Shown here in pieces: positions 1 to 8,413 of a stretch of DNA of 35,671 nt. The notes below the pieces were generated by a model. It was not told the DNA's origin. It did no database searches and was given only the letters and a program-made list of their open reading frames with translations. How positions within the stretch are numbered: position 1 is the stretch's first letter; every line of letters begins with the position of its first letter. Source of the stretch: Methanobacteriota archaeon. GTDB taxonomy: Archaea > Thermoplasmatota > Poseidoniia > Poseidoniales > Thalassarchaeaceae. A program made the translations under genes and the position numbers. The stretch covers positions 1 to 35,671 of the forward strand of contig PBSO01000031.1 in NCBI GenBank assembly GCA_002726275.1, written 5' to 3'.

Positions 1-1474
1 AAGAACGCGCAGACAGAAGTTTCCTAGAGGCGCCATCGGGAAGCTCCGAGATGTGCAAGTCTGCGATTCCTACCTCTCCCCTCTCCAATGCCAAATTCAC
101 TGCAGATTCCCTAATAGTCGAGTCTTCTGTTAAATTGACTGCGCTTTCCAGCAATATTGCCGCCGCAGAACTGTCATGCTCGGAAATCTCCTGGATGTTT
201 TCTGATATCCATATTGCATCCGATTCTTCGCCCCTCTCCATCCTGTGGTGGGCTTCCAAACGTCTGGCACGTGGGCCTTCTACAGAGGCCCATCTTTCTG
301 CGGCTGCTGAGTGGAGCTCTGCTGCCTCCTCCTCCGACCAGGTTGCCCTTCTGACATTTCGGACCAGGTGATGTGGCTCTACTGCTTCTCTGCTCCACCT
401 GAGTACGGCTGAATCATCGAGCTCGGAAGTTCCTTCCTCATGGCCCATCTCAGACACCACTAGTGGAATAGGGGAAAGGGACAGTTCATCCAGGGAATCC
501 AATCCTTGGTCGCTGAGTCTGCGTATGACGGTGGATTGCACGAACTCCTGGACTGCCTCGTCTTTCTCTGGCAATCCCTCGTCTGGAGACCACAAGCGGA
601 TTGCAAGGGGATGCCCTCCAAGAGCATCTGTAATTCCCCTGGCCGTATCAGAATCGATTCCCTCTGGTAGTAGAGAGGTTGCATCGTGATGTTTCAGCCC
701 CCCAATCCTGTAGTCGTCGAATCCGATCAGAGAATCGAATGGGCTTGGGGCCCTGACCACGACAAGAACGGGCGAGGGTCCTGATGAGACCTCGTTTAGC
801 AATTGAGATACGCCGTCAACGTGTCTGGGATGTAGCTCCTGCGCCTCATCGACAATTAGCAAAGTCCTCCCTGAGCCAGCTGCTGAGGAAATAGCGGAGG
901 ACGATGATGGCGAGTTCTCGCCTAACCACATATTGCCTACTGATGGAGCGTCGCAATCGAGGTTGCAAGAAGCCCACCTTATCGTCCACCCGATTTGGCT
1001 GAAATGTTCCGACACTGCCCTGGCAAGAGTGGACTTACCAATCCCTGGAAGGCCGCTGAGAACAATTGAGTTACCATCTGAAAGTGAAGTTGTGATATGT
1101 CCCACCTCTTCCTCCCTGCCATGCATGACAACAGAATCAGGGATTGGACCGAAAACCGCCCCTGTCTTTTTCTTCGGGGTTCGATCTGATTTCTCCAACT
1201 CTCGCCTGCCTTTCTTGGTAATGTGAATCACTGTCCTCCTACGGCTCCCCCCACCAATCACATGCGCATTGCGTGAAAACACCAAATCTTCTTCCTCCAG
1301 CATCGACAATGGGGGATGGAGGGCGGAACGAACCACTCCGAGAGACTCTGCGAGTCCCGGTAGGGAAAGGCTCCTTGGGACATCCCACGCTTTTTCCAGT
1401 GACTCTGAGAACTCACTCAGACGGGCCAAGATTCTCGACTGCGCCTCGGTAAGCACGCCTCTGTGGCGAGGCAC
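1..1474 (-). CDS. Winged-helix plus P-loop (AAA/STAND-type) ATPase, 3' end cut by window edge
   Basis: This frame stays open on the minus strand from a GTG at 1474 to the left edge, about 491 codons; it is missing from the ORF track, probably because it has no stop in the window. Residues about 8-95 look like a winged helix of MarR/PadR type (LAESLGVVRSALHPPLSMLE, then a basic wing). A NACHT/AAA-like ATPase follows, with Walker A GLPGIGKST (Lys147) and Walker B LLIVDEAQEL (Asp209, Glu210), then a helical region containing GGHPLAIRLW, as in STAND ATPases. No in-frame ATG was found near the start; the next candidate is GTG 1456. It diverges from uvrC with 37 bases between starts. A regulatory ATPase acting on DNA is inferred from the domains; the ligand and targets are unknown. 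The missing C-terminus could hold a sensor repeat domain. Confidence 0.8.
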   Translation of the reverse strand, partial: MPRHRGVLTEAQSRILARLSEFSESLEKAWDVPRSLSLPGLAESLGVVRSALHPPLSMLEEEDLVFSRNAHVIGGGSRRRTVIHITKKGRRELEKSDRTPKKKTGAVFGPIPDSVVMHGREEEVGHITTSLSDGNSIVLSGLPGIGKSTLARAVSEHFSQIGWTIRWASCNLDCDAPSVGNMWLGENSPSSSSAISSAAGSGRTLLIVDEAQELHPRHVDGVSQLLNEVSSGPSPVLVVVRAPSPFDSLIGFDDYRIGGLKHHDATSLLPEGIDSDTARGITDALGGHPLAIRLWSPDEGLPEKDEAVQEFVQSTVIRRLSDQGLDSLDELSLSPIPLVVSEMGHEEGTSELDDSAVLRWSREAVEPHHLVRNVRRATWSEEEAAELHSAAAERWASVEGPRARRLEAHHRMERGEESDAIWISENIQEISEHDSSAAAILLESAVNLTEDSTIRESAVNLALERGEVGIADLHISELPDGASRKLLSARS

Positions 1475-1511
1475 GGGTTCATGGGTATTGACCTCCGGCG
1501 CATCAACGTAA

Positions 1512-3212
1512 ATGACGGTCGACAGGGGCTCTCTTGACCTTCCAAACAAGCCCGGGGTATACCTTTTCAGAAGGTCCGATGAGGGTGTAATGTACGTGGG
1601 AAAGGCTACTGACTTGGAGTCCCGGGTTTCTTCTTACTTCTCCAGTAATCCGGATCGGGATATGATTCCAAGACTCGTCTCAGAGTCGGATAGGGTGGAT
1701 TTCATAGTGACAAAGAGTCCTTCTGAGGCACTAATCCTGGAAAGGCAGCTGATCAGAAAGCACAAACCCAAATTCAACTCCCTGCTGAAGGACGACAAGT
1801 CGTTTCCCTTCATTGCCCTCACTTCTCATGATTTGCCTCGAATCCTGTACTCGAGGCACCCTCCCAAAGATTCTCGCCGTTGGGGGCCATTTTCCGACGC
1901 TGGTGCCGCGAAGAAGGTTGTCGAGCTTCTAAGACGGTTCTTCGGAATCAGGGACAATCGTAACAATCTGCCTTTCGGATACATCGAGTCAGATGACCCG
2001 GATGACTACCAAAGGAGGGTCAAGGCTGTTATGAGCATCCTGGATGGTGATGCTGGACTCCTCATTAGGGGCCTGCAGGACGAGATGGATGAGCACAGTA
2101 GCAACCTCAGGTACGAAGCTGCAGCTAGATCCAGGAATCTTATTGCATCAGTGAATGAGACGATATCTCAAAAGGCGATTCATAGCAGGTTCTACCAGGA
2201 TTGTGACGCGATAGGTTTCGCCTCAACTGGTGACACTGGGATGGTCACCATACTCCATGCCAAGGAGGGTGTGGTAGAGGGGCAAACTGAGTACCCTCTC
2301 ATCCACAGGGGCGATGTCTCGGAGTCTGTTTCCTGTGTTCTTGTTGAGCACTACTCGAATAGGAAACCCCCGAAGAGGATACTCGTGCCATCAACGGTGG
2401 GCGAGTCAGTAGTATCGTGGCTAAAGGAAGTCAGAGGGTCCTCTGTTGAAGTCAGGACCCCGAAGAGGGGAGACTTGGCAGAGCTAAGGGGGATGGCGGA
2501 CAAAAACGCTGAGATCCTTGTTAGGCGTTCTTGGACGAAGGGGTCTGGGAACCTAGAGCAGAAGGCGGCGGATGATGCGGCTAGGCTCATTGGGCTAGAT
2601 ACTCTGAATCACTTGGTTTGCTTTGACATGGCTCAGCTTCAGGGAGTTGAGAGGGTGGGTGCCTCTGTAGTCTTCAGGAATGGGAGGCCCTCCAAGAAGG
2701 AATACAGGACATACAGAGTGAAAACAGATGCAAACGACGATCTGCGAATGATGTCAGAGGTAATTGAGAGGTGGCTGAAGCATCAGGATGAGTGGCCTGA
2801 TTTGCTTCTTCTGGACGGAGGTGAGACTCACCTATCTACAATAAGCAAGATGCTGGAGGGGAAGATTCCACGTGAGAGTTTCAAGCTTGCGTCATTGGCT
2901 AAGAGGGAAGAGACTCTGCATGTCCATGGAATGGACCCTCTAGTTCTGGACCGGCGTGGCAGGGTCCTGATCCACTCGAGGGACGAGGCGCATAGATTTG
3001 TCAACCAATACCACAGAAAAAGGAGGACGAAGGGAGCCCTAAGGGACCCTCTCGAGGACATCGACGGGCTTGGTGCCAAGAAGATTCAGTCCCTACTCCG
3101 TCACTTCGGCGGCAGAAGCGGAATCGAGCATGCTAGTGTGGCTGACTTGAGAAGGGTCCCTGGCATTGGCGGGTCAATGGCAGAGAGGATCAGGGAGCAT
3201 TTCCATCGCTAA
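1512..3212 (+). CDS. uvrC: Excinuclease ABC subunit C
   Basis: UvrC makes both incisions around DNA lesions after UvrAB recognition in nucleotide excision repair. The 566-residue protein has an N-terminal GIY-YIG nuclease (PGVYLF at 14-19, YVGKA at 28-32), a UVR domain at about 184-215 for UvrB contact, and a C-terminal RNase H-like nuclease with Asp372 (FDMAQLQG), Asp435 (LLLLDGGETH) and His494 (EAHRF). A helix-hairpin-helix pair (GLGAKKIQSLLRHFGG, RVPGIGGSMA) closes it. Length is slightly short of bacterial UvrC (about 600). UvrABC is bacterial in origin and is known in some archaea by transfer. uvrA and uvrB are not in the window. The 3' end overlaps the convergent surface-protein gene by 23 bases. 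Confidence 0.97.
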   Translation: MTVDRGSLDLPNKPGVYLFRRSDEGVMYVGKATDLESRVSSYFSSNPDRDMIPRLVSESDRVDFIVTKSPSEALILERQLIRKHKPKFNSLLKDDKSFPFIALTSHDLPRILYSRHPPKDSRRWGPFSDAGAAKKVVELLRRFFGIRDNRNNLPFGYIESDDPDDYQRRVKAVMSILDGDAGLLIRGLQDEMDEHSSNLRYEAAARSRNLIASVNETISQKAIHSRFYQDCDAIGFASTGDTGMVTILHAKEGVVEGQTEYPLIHRGDVSESVSCVLVEHYSNRKPPKRILVPSTVGESVVSWLKEVRGSSVEVRTPKRGDLAELRGMADKNAEILVRRSWTKGSGNLEQKAADDAARLIGLDTLNHLVCFDMAQLQGVERVGASVVFRNGRPSKKEYRTYRVKTDANDDLRMMSEVIERWLKHQDEWPDLLLLDGGETHLSTISKMLEGKIPRESFKLASLAKREETLHVHGMDPLVLDRRGRVLIHSRDEAHRFVNQYHRKRRTKGALRDPLEDIDGLGAKKIQSLLRHFGGRSGIEHASVADLRRVPGIGGSMAERIREHFHR

Positions 3213-6144
3213 ATTCGTCCTCGTCAAAGAACTGCTCGTCGACCAATACCAGTTTTTCCTCCAGTTTTCCGAACTCCCGTTCCATTGTGACTTCCAGTTC
3301 CTTCGCCTCCGTATCGGCCAGCCTCTTTGTCTTCCTCTCCTTCCGCTCCTTCCTCTTCCTGCGGAATCTGCTAATTGACAGAGAGAAGAACACCACTAGG
3401 ACGAGGGCATAGGGCGCCAGCTCCCCAATCAAGAAAATCCATGTGACCTCGATTGAGTAGGTCACTGTGTCCGTATTGGAGTTCTTGCTGCATTGCGCCC
3501 AAGACTCTGCCTCCGGACATGTCGGAAGCGAGTAATTGAGGACCTGTCGCCCGCCGATTGTCCCCAGCTCACCCAGGCCCATTTCGCTTTCGAAGGAGAC
3601 TATTCTCACCGAGTCAGGCATCAGAATCTGGAATCTGGCTGATGACTTGACGGTTCCAAGAACTGTGTGCTCCATCAATGGCGTGATTCTCTGTGTGATC
3701 GAGGCGCCTTCGATTTGCATACCAGTGTCTGAGAAGACCGGCATACCATATGCAGAAGCGACCGTTGATGATGCCCTCAGGGCGATTGATGCGGGTTGGA
3801 TGGAGATGTCCACTTGGTCCTGTCTCAGGGACATTTCAATCTCCGCGTCATCTATCCTGCTCAGGAGTTTCAGTGGGACTCTGTCACTCGTTTCCGGGTC
3901 ATCCCTCATCTGTATGGTGTCGAAATCAGCGGTGAATGGGGTTCTTTCCAAATTCGCATTGAATGAGTAGTAGCCAATACCGAGGTCCTGGTTCTCGAGG
4001 CCTATTTCACCGAGTTCCTCTATCATCTCGGATGACGATTCGGTCAGAGTCCTAGCTAGCTCCTGGATCCCGTTGTTGGAAACCTCGAAGTCGATCGGCT
4101 CACCGAATCCCGTGTCTATCGATGATTCCAGGTCGGAGCCTGCCAGAAGCCCTCCCTCCAGTCTATCGCCAATGACTATTATTCTCCTCAATATGTCTGC
4201 GGGAATCGGCAGGAGATCTATCTCATCCTCTCCCGGATCTATTCCCAACCTGTAAATCTCAAGGGTCACTTCAGAAGAGAAGCGGACCGAGGCGGATGCT
4301 GTAAGTTCGTGTATTGCGACGGATTCTATGTCAATGCTGACTTCAAAGGACACGCATGTCTTCTGAGATGCTGAGCATAGAAGATCGGGGCTGTCTCCTT
4401 CACAGGGATTTGATTCCAGACAGATTGGGTGCTTCCAATCGAATGGGCTTGCCCCTTCAAGACCTATCTTCTGTGTCGAGCTGTCGCCCGTATTTGCGGT
4501 GAAAACCAATGAGTCTGGGGTTGAGCCAGTAGATTCCAGCCATTCCGGTAAGAGGACGGTGATTCTGACATCCGAAGAAGGGAAATTCTCTGGTAGGAGG
4601 TCTTGGATGAAGCCCAAATCCACATCCACCTCGACTCCCAGGACACTCATGAGTGCGGCGAGATCCTCGTCAGTCATTTTCGACAAGTCCATTGTTGAAA
4701 CATCCCCCTCTGCGTGCTTAATCAATTGGCTGACGATACTCGAGATGTGCATCTCGGATGAGGAAGTGCTAGTTTGGAGGGTTACTGGGTAGGTACTCGC
4801 CATAGGGCTGCTCGTTCCCAGGCAGTATCTGTATGCCAGACTCTCCTCACATGTCACACTCGGGATATGCTGAAACATCAGTCCTCCAGAATCATCAGAA
4901 GGCGAGAAGGTGGGCGTCTGAAAGGCGACTTCTACCCCCAGAGCTTCAGAAAATGTATCTGAGAGTGAGCCTACTGGGATCGTGCTTAGCAATTCCTGTG
5001 CATCAACGTCCATTTCTGAATCAAACATCCTAATGCCATCTGAGGTCACCGAGTCTAGTTTTATTGTCGAGGTTTCAAGATTCAGGCCCCACTCTGCCAG
5101 AGTTTCTGCGCTCAGATGGTGTATGCCGAGTTCCATGTCTATTCGACTATTGATTCGATCCCTGACATCGATGAATAGGTCCAAGCTCAACGAGGGCCCT
5201 GCAAGGTTTGGCCAATCTGGCTGATCATCACCACGCCCCAGTACAGTAACTAAGTCGATCGATGTTGGGGAAGACCAGGGGGGCCCTGCAAGGTTGTCTA
5301 TCGCTACTCGGGCTCCAGAGAATTGCAATTGGCCTTGCTCCGTCCAGAAGATTTCCGCTGGTTCGTTGACATCAATGATTCTGGAATAGGAAGGTGGCAT
5401 CATCACATATTCGATGTAATGTCCCGATGTTGCGATTGTTGTGAAGTTTGTAGTCACCTCTCCCCCCATAGCCATGAGGCCCTGCATCACCCTGTCTATG
5501 TCCCCCGTATCTGGATCCATGCCAATGTTCGTTGGATTGACATTCAAGGTCAAAACCGATTGGAGGCAAATCGGAGGATGAAACGGGTCGTTCTCCATTC
5601 CATTCTCCTCGTCTATTGAGTCGATGTCCGGATTGAGCGTGCATGATGATGTATCGCGGTCAAAAAAGCTGATTTCTGACGTGGGCAGTAGTGGGCTCGC
5701 CGTAGCATTGGGAAAATTCTCATCGACTACTTGTTGTATTATTTGCTCGACCCTCTCGATCAGCCTATCCTCAACAGAAGAATCATCGCGTATCAAATCA
5801 CGATAGTTTCGAATGTAATCAGCAGGGATTCCATCAGAAGGGTCGCTGTCCCCCTGCATGTCCAAATCGATCAATCCGAGATCGTCTCTTGGGAGTTCGT
5901 GAATGGCGAGTTCGAGGCTCATCTCAATAGCCGATGCGCTCTCCATGGAAATCCGAACATGTCCCTCGACCCATTCATTGGAGGTGGTCGCATCCAAGTC
6001 CGAGTCATAGTCGTCGCAGACTCCCTCGCTACTGTTCCATGTGGAGCATATCTCATTGGAGACCTCGGGTTGTCCGGGAGGGGGGGCAGCTGCAGCTAGG
6101 GGGGCGATGAGGATAATCACCAACACTAGCGACTGTCGACGCAC
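3190..6144 (-). CDS. Large secreted, C-terminally membrane-anchored surface protein, function unknown
   Basis: This 984-residue protein starts at a GTG. It has a signal peptide (residues 1-20, MRRQSLVLVIILIAPLAAAA), a long acidic, Ser/Thr/Asp-rich extracellular region with several Cys that could form disulfides, one membrane segment at about 900-926 (LAPYALVLVVFFSLSISRF), and a highly charged cytoplasmic tail of about 58 residues likely to form a coiled coil. The exposed part appears to reuse elements: GIPADYIRNYRDLI near the N-terminus resembles PIPADILRRIIVI later on, which suggests internal duplication. I recognise no named family. A TATA-like box about 26 bases upstream supports the GTG as a leaderless start. 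A perfect 8-bp inverted repeat covers the start codon. Confidence 0.85.
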   Translation of the reverse strand: MRRQSLVLVIILIAPLAAAAPPPGQPEVSNEICSTWNSSEGVCDDYDSDLDATTSNEWVEGHVRISMESASAIEMSLELAIHELPRDDLGLIDLDMQGDSDPSDGIPADYIRNYRDLIRDDSSVEDRLIERVEQIIQQVVDENFPNATASPLLPTSEISFFDRDTSSCTLNPDIDSIDEENGMENDPFHPPICLQSVLTLNVNPTNIGMDPDTGDIDRVMQGLMAMGGEVTTNFTTIATSGHYIEYVMMPPSYSRIIDVNEPAEIFWTEQGQLQFSGARVAIDNLAGPPWSSPTSIDLVTVLGRGDDQPDWPNLAGPSLSLDLFIDVRDRINSRIDMELGIHHLSAETLAEWGLNLETSTIKLDSVTSDGIRMFDSEMDVDAQELLSTIPVGSLSDTFSEALGVEVAFQTPTFSPSDDSGGLMFQHIPSVTCEESLAYRYCLGTSSPMASTYPVTLQTSTSSSEMHISSIVSQLIKHAEGDVSTMDLSKMTDEDLAALMSVLGVEVDVDLGFIQDLLPENFPSSDVRITVLLPEWLESTGSTPDSLVFTANTGDSSTQKIGLEGASPFDWKHPICLESNPCEGDSPDLLCSASQKTCVSFEVSIDIESVAIHELTASASVRFSSEVTLEIYRLGIDPGEDEIDLLPIPADILRRIIVIGDRLEGGLLAGSDLESSIDTGFGEPIDFEVSNNGIQELARTLTESSSEMIEELGEIGLENQDLGIGYYSFNANLERTPFTADFDTIQMRDDPETSDRVPLKLLSRIDDAEIEMSLRQDQVDISIQPASIALRASSTVASAYGMPVFSDTGMQIEGASITQRITPLMEHTVLGTVKSSARFQILMPDSVRIVSFESEMGLGELGTIGGRQVLNYSLPTCPEAESWAQCSKNSNTDTVTYSIEVTWIFLIGELAPYALVLVVFFSLSISRFRRKRKERKERKTKRLADTEAKELEVTMEREFGKLEEKLVLVDEQFFDEDEFSDGNAP

Positions 6145-6160
6145 GCCCTTGGGGGCGTGC
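6141..6160. repeat. Perfect 8-bp inverted repeat over the start codon of the surface protein
   Basis: GCACGCCC-TTGG-GGGCGTGC is a perfect 8+4+8 hairpin. It includes the GTG start (6144-6142) of the minus-strand surface protein and lies 46 bases before the TYW2 start. It could be an RNA hairpin occluding initiation, an operator, or chance in GC-rich DNA. It is not followed by a U-tract, so a terminator is unlikely. Confidence 0.6.
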
Positions 6161-6167
6161 GCCCTAC

Positions 6168-6175
6168 CATAAGTC
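6168..6175 (-). promoter_or_regulatory. TATA-like box for the surface protein
   Basis: On the minus strand ACTTATGG is centred about 27 bases upstream of the GTG at 6144, the spacing expected if transcription starts at or next to the start codon. The match is moderate and was judged by eye. Confidence 0.4.
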
Positions 6176-6205
6176 TGAATCAGAAATGTTCCCCCATCGG
6201 GGCGT

Positions 6206-7066
6206 ATGTCGGGGAGGGGCCCTCACGGGAGGCTTGCAGACTCAGTGTCGAGTTACCTCGGGAGGAGTCTGCCTGGGCCTTTGCCAAAGAGGTGGGAGAG
6301 ATTCTCCGATGTTGTCCTGCTTCCATCGGATGCATTCACTGAAGGTGACTGGCCGGGCTTCAGGGAAGAGGGACTCTGGAGGGCGGTCGCAGAGGGACTG
6401 GATGCCAGCAGGCTAGGGCAGATGGGAGAGGTATCCGGGGAAACCAGGGAGAGCGGCGTCGAGATGCTGCTGGGGGATGATGACTGGGTAGTTAGGAGAG
6501 AGAGCGGGGTTGACTACGGATACAATCTGACAAAGTGCATGTTCTCGGCTGGGAACGTCAATGAGCGCAGGAGGATGGGTGAAATCGCCAATACGGGTGA
6601 TGTTGTTGTCGATATGTTCTCTGGTATTGGGTACTACTCCCTTCCGATCCTGATTCACTCGAGAGCTTCCCATGTGCATTGCTGCGAATGGAATCAGGAA
6701 GCCGTAAAAGCACTGAAGTGGAACTTGCAGAGAAATGGCGTAGAGGGCAGGTGCACCATTCATGAGGGAGATAACCGCCAAGCGGCCATCGAACTAGACG
6801 GAGTATCAGATAGGGTACTTCTAGGACTCCTGCCTTCCGCAGAGGGGAGTTTTGAAGCCGCTCTAGGGGTACTGAAGAAATCTGGCGGGACCCTTCACGT
6901 TCATGGCCTTGCAAGACCTGGTTCTCATGATGAGTGGTCAGAGGAAATCACTGCCAAGCTTCGGAGCATCAGGCCTGAATCCGGTTTCGTTATCACCGAA
7001 CTGGTCAGAGTCAAGAGTTACGCCCCCCGATGGGATCACATGGTTCTGGACATTGACGTTAATTGA
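6206..7066 (+). CDS. taw2: tRNA(Phe) wyosine aminocarboxypropyltransferase TYW2/Taw2
   Basis: TYW2 transfers the 3-amino-3-carboxypropyl group of S-adenosylmethionine to 4-demethylwyosine at G37 of tRNA-Phe. The 286-residue protein has the TYW2/Trm5 layout: a short N-terminal region (LPKRWERFSDVVLLP), the signature GYNLTKCMFSAGN followed by ER, then a class I Rossmann fold with motif I DMFSGIGYYSLPI (Asp136). The motif IV region reads DRVLLGLLPS, the TYW2 form; Trm5 methyltransferases have an N-x-P variant there. This supports TYW2 over Trm5. The ATG at 6206 gives the expected N-terminus. The stop overlaps the start of the JAMM gene, so the two are co-transcribed. TYW1, which makes its substrate, lies at 17753. 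Confidence 0.9.
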   Translation: MSGRGPHGRLADSVSSYLGRSLPGPLPKRWERFSDVVLLPSDAFTEGDWPGFREEGLWRAVAEGLDASRLGQMGEVSGETRESGVEMLLGDDDWVVRRESGVDYGYNLTKCMFSAGNVNERRRMGEIANTGDVVVDMFSGIGYYSLPILIHSRASHVHCCEWNQEAVKALKWNLQRNGVEGRCTIHEGDNRQAAIELDGVSDRVLLGLLPSAEGSFEAALGVLKKSGGTLHVHGLARPGSHDEWSEEITAKLRSIRPESGFVITELVRVKSYAPRWDHMVLDIDVN

Positions 7067-7815
7067 GCATCCGTCGAACTCAAGTCTCCGAACGGGAGCC
7101 CGAGTGCGTGGCAGAAGACTGGCTTGTCAGGGCCGCGGCTCAGTACAATCAACACTCATTGGACTGCCGTGACGACTATCCGGCGATTCTACTGATGCCG
7201 ATAGACACACTTTCCGCCATCCTGGAGTGGACTTTTCAGTCCCTTCCCGATGAAATTCTAGTTGGGCTTGATCCGGATTCAGACGTTCCCCACCCAGAGG
7301 GTGTCGCCGAGTCATTCCACGGCTGCGACTTCACGTCAGGTTTGTTCGCAGGCCAGGGCTTCGTCCTCGGCCCCCCCCATCTGGTCAACAGGGGCGACTC
7401 TTACTCTGTCCACCATGTGCCCGAGGAGTGGGTAGATGGAATCTTCTCCGAGGACAGGGGGGCAAGAGGAGGCAGGTTCACCCATTGGATCCACACTCAT
7501 CCGAATGCTGTCGCGATTCCAAGCGGGGCTGATGCTGAGGCGGCACAGTGGACAGAGGGGTGCGACATGATCCTAGGTGTTCGCTACTCGCCCGAGGGAA
7601 TCCTCCCCTGGTTTGACGACGTCGAAGGAACAAGGAGGAGGCTGAGTCCCGAAGAGGTTGACGACACCGAGGATTCGAACCATCCAGCAATCGGTAGGGC
7701 GATTACCGGGCACCGAATTCACGGATTGGAAATCATCGCCTTCCACAGGACTGGCCTAGGGGTGAATCTTATTCTGACTGATTCAGAGGGAAACCCAATC
7801 CTGATCAGTCCCTGA
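7063..7815 (+). CDS. JAB1/MPN (JAMM) domain metalloprotease
   Basis: The 250-residue protein carries an exact JAMM zinc motif H-x-H-x7-S-x2-D (His144, His146, Ser154, Asp157; IHTHPNAVAIPSGAD). JAMM proteases cleave isopeptide bonds to ubiquitin-like modifiers; archaeal examples remove SAMPs, while others act in sulfur-carrier processing. The substrate cannot be read from sequence and no ubiquitin-like or E1-like gene is in the window. The upstream Glu expected to complete the active site was not assigned securely. The TTG start at 7063 overlaps the TYW2 stop (TTGA), a translational-coupling arrangement; an in-frame GTG at 7108 is the alternative. The 3' end overlaps convergent oligoribonuclease by 11 bases. 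Confidence 0.85.
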   Translation: MSIRRTQVSEREPECVAEDWLVRAAAQYNQHSLDCRDDYPAILLMPIDTLSAILEWTFQSLPDEILVGLDPDSDVPHPEGVAESFHGCDFTSGLFAGQGFVLGPPHLVNRGDSYSVHHVPEEWVDGIFSEDRGARGGRFTHWIHTHPNAVAIPSGADAEAAQWTEGCDMILGVRYSPEGILPWFDDVEGTRRRLSPEEVDDTEDSNHPAIGRAITGHRIHGLEIIAFHRTGLGVNLILTDSEGNPILISP

Positions 7816-8338
7816 AGACGTGCTCCCTGAAGTGGGAGAGTTCCTCGATGCTTCCCCTGATGTCATCCAGTGCCCTGTGACCGGAGGGCTTGGAGAACCT
7901 AGGCGCCTTGGGGTACCAACGCCTCGCAATCTCCTTCACGGAGGTTACATCGACGCTCCTGTAGTGAAAGAACTCGTGGAGTTCGGGCATGTATCTCCTC
8001 AGAAATCTTCGGTCCTGACCTATGGTGTTTCCACATAGGGGTGGGACGCCGGCTAGGCAGTGTTCCATCAGGAATTCCAAGGTCATCCTCTCAGCCTCGG
8101 CCATTGGAACACTGTCATTGCGGACCCTCTTCAGCAGACCGTTCTTTGTATGGTGTGTAAGGTTCCAATCATCCATCTTGGCCAACTCCGACTCAGGTTG
8201 TGAAATCGCCAGGGCTGGACCCTCTGCTACTATGGTCAGGTCGCCCTCAGTGACAATGGTGGCAATCTCAATGATGGTGTTCTCATCTGGATAGAGGCCT
8301 GTCATCTCCAGGTCCATCCACACTAGCCTGTCCTCCAT
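7805..8338 (-). CDS. orn: Oligoribonuclease (DEDDh 3'-5' exoribonuclease)
   Basis: Orn degrades 2-5 nt RNA fragments to mononucleotides, finishing RNA turnover and, in bacteria, clearing pGpG. The track ORF opens at a TTG at 8398, but the ATG at 8338 gives the family N-terminus MEDRLVWMDLEMTGL and 177 residues, close to the usual 180. The DEDDh residues are visible: Asp9 and Glu11 (DLEMTGL), Asp109 (GQDRRFL), His154 and Asp159 (GHRALDDIRGSIEEL). Orn is typical of Proteobacteria, Actinobacteria and eukaryotes and less expected in archaea, so transfer is plausible. It diverges from the MFS gene and its 3' end overlaps the JAMM gene. Confidence 0.95.
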   Translation of the reverse strand: MEDRLVWMDLEMTGLYPDENTIIEIATIVTEGDLTIVAEGPALAISQPESELAKMDDWNLTHHTKNGLLKRVRNDSVPMAEAERMTLEFLMEHCLAGVPPLCGNTIGQDRRFLRRYMPELHEFFHYRSVDVTSVKEIARRWYPKAPRFSKPSGHRALDDIRGSIEELSHFREHVFRD

Positions 8339-8413
8339 GAACAGGGGACGACAGAGTGGTTGTCTTGAGTGTTGGGGGGCCAGAATCATAGACGTCAAGC
8401 GTTGGGAAGAGGC

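Noticed and set aside
51-1511. Several plus-strand ORFs (51-371, 933-1226, 1269-1511)
   Set aside because: They mirror the minus-strand winged-helix ATPase, which has Walker A and B motifs and an unbroken frame.
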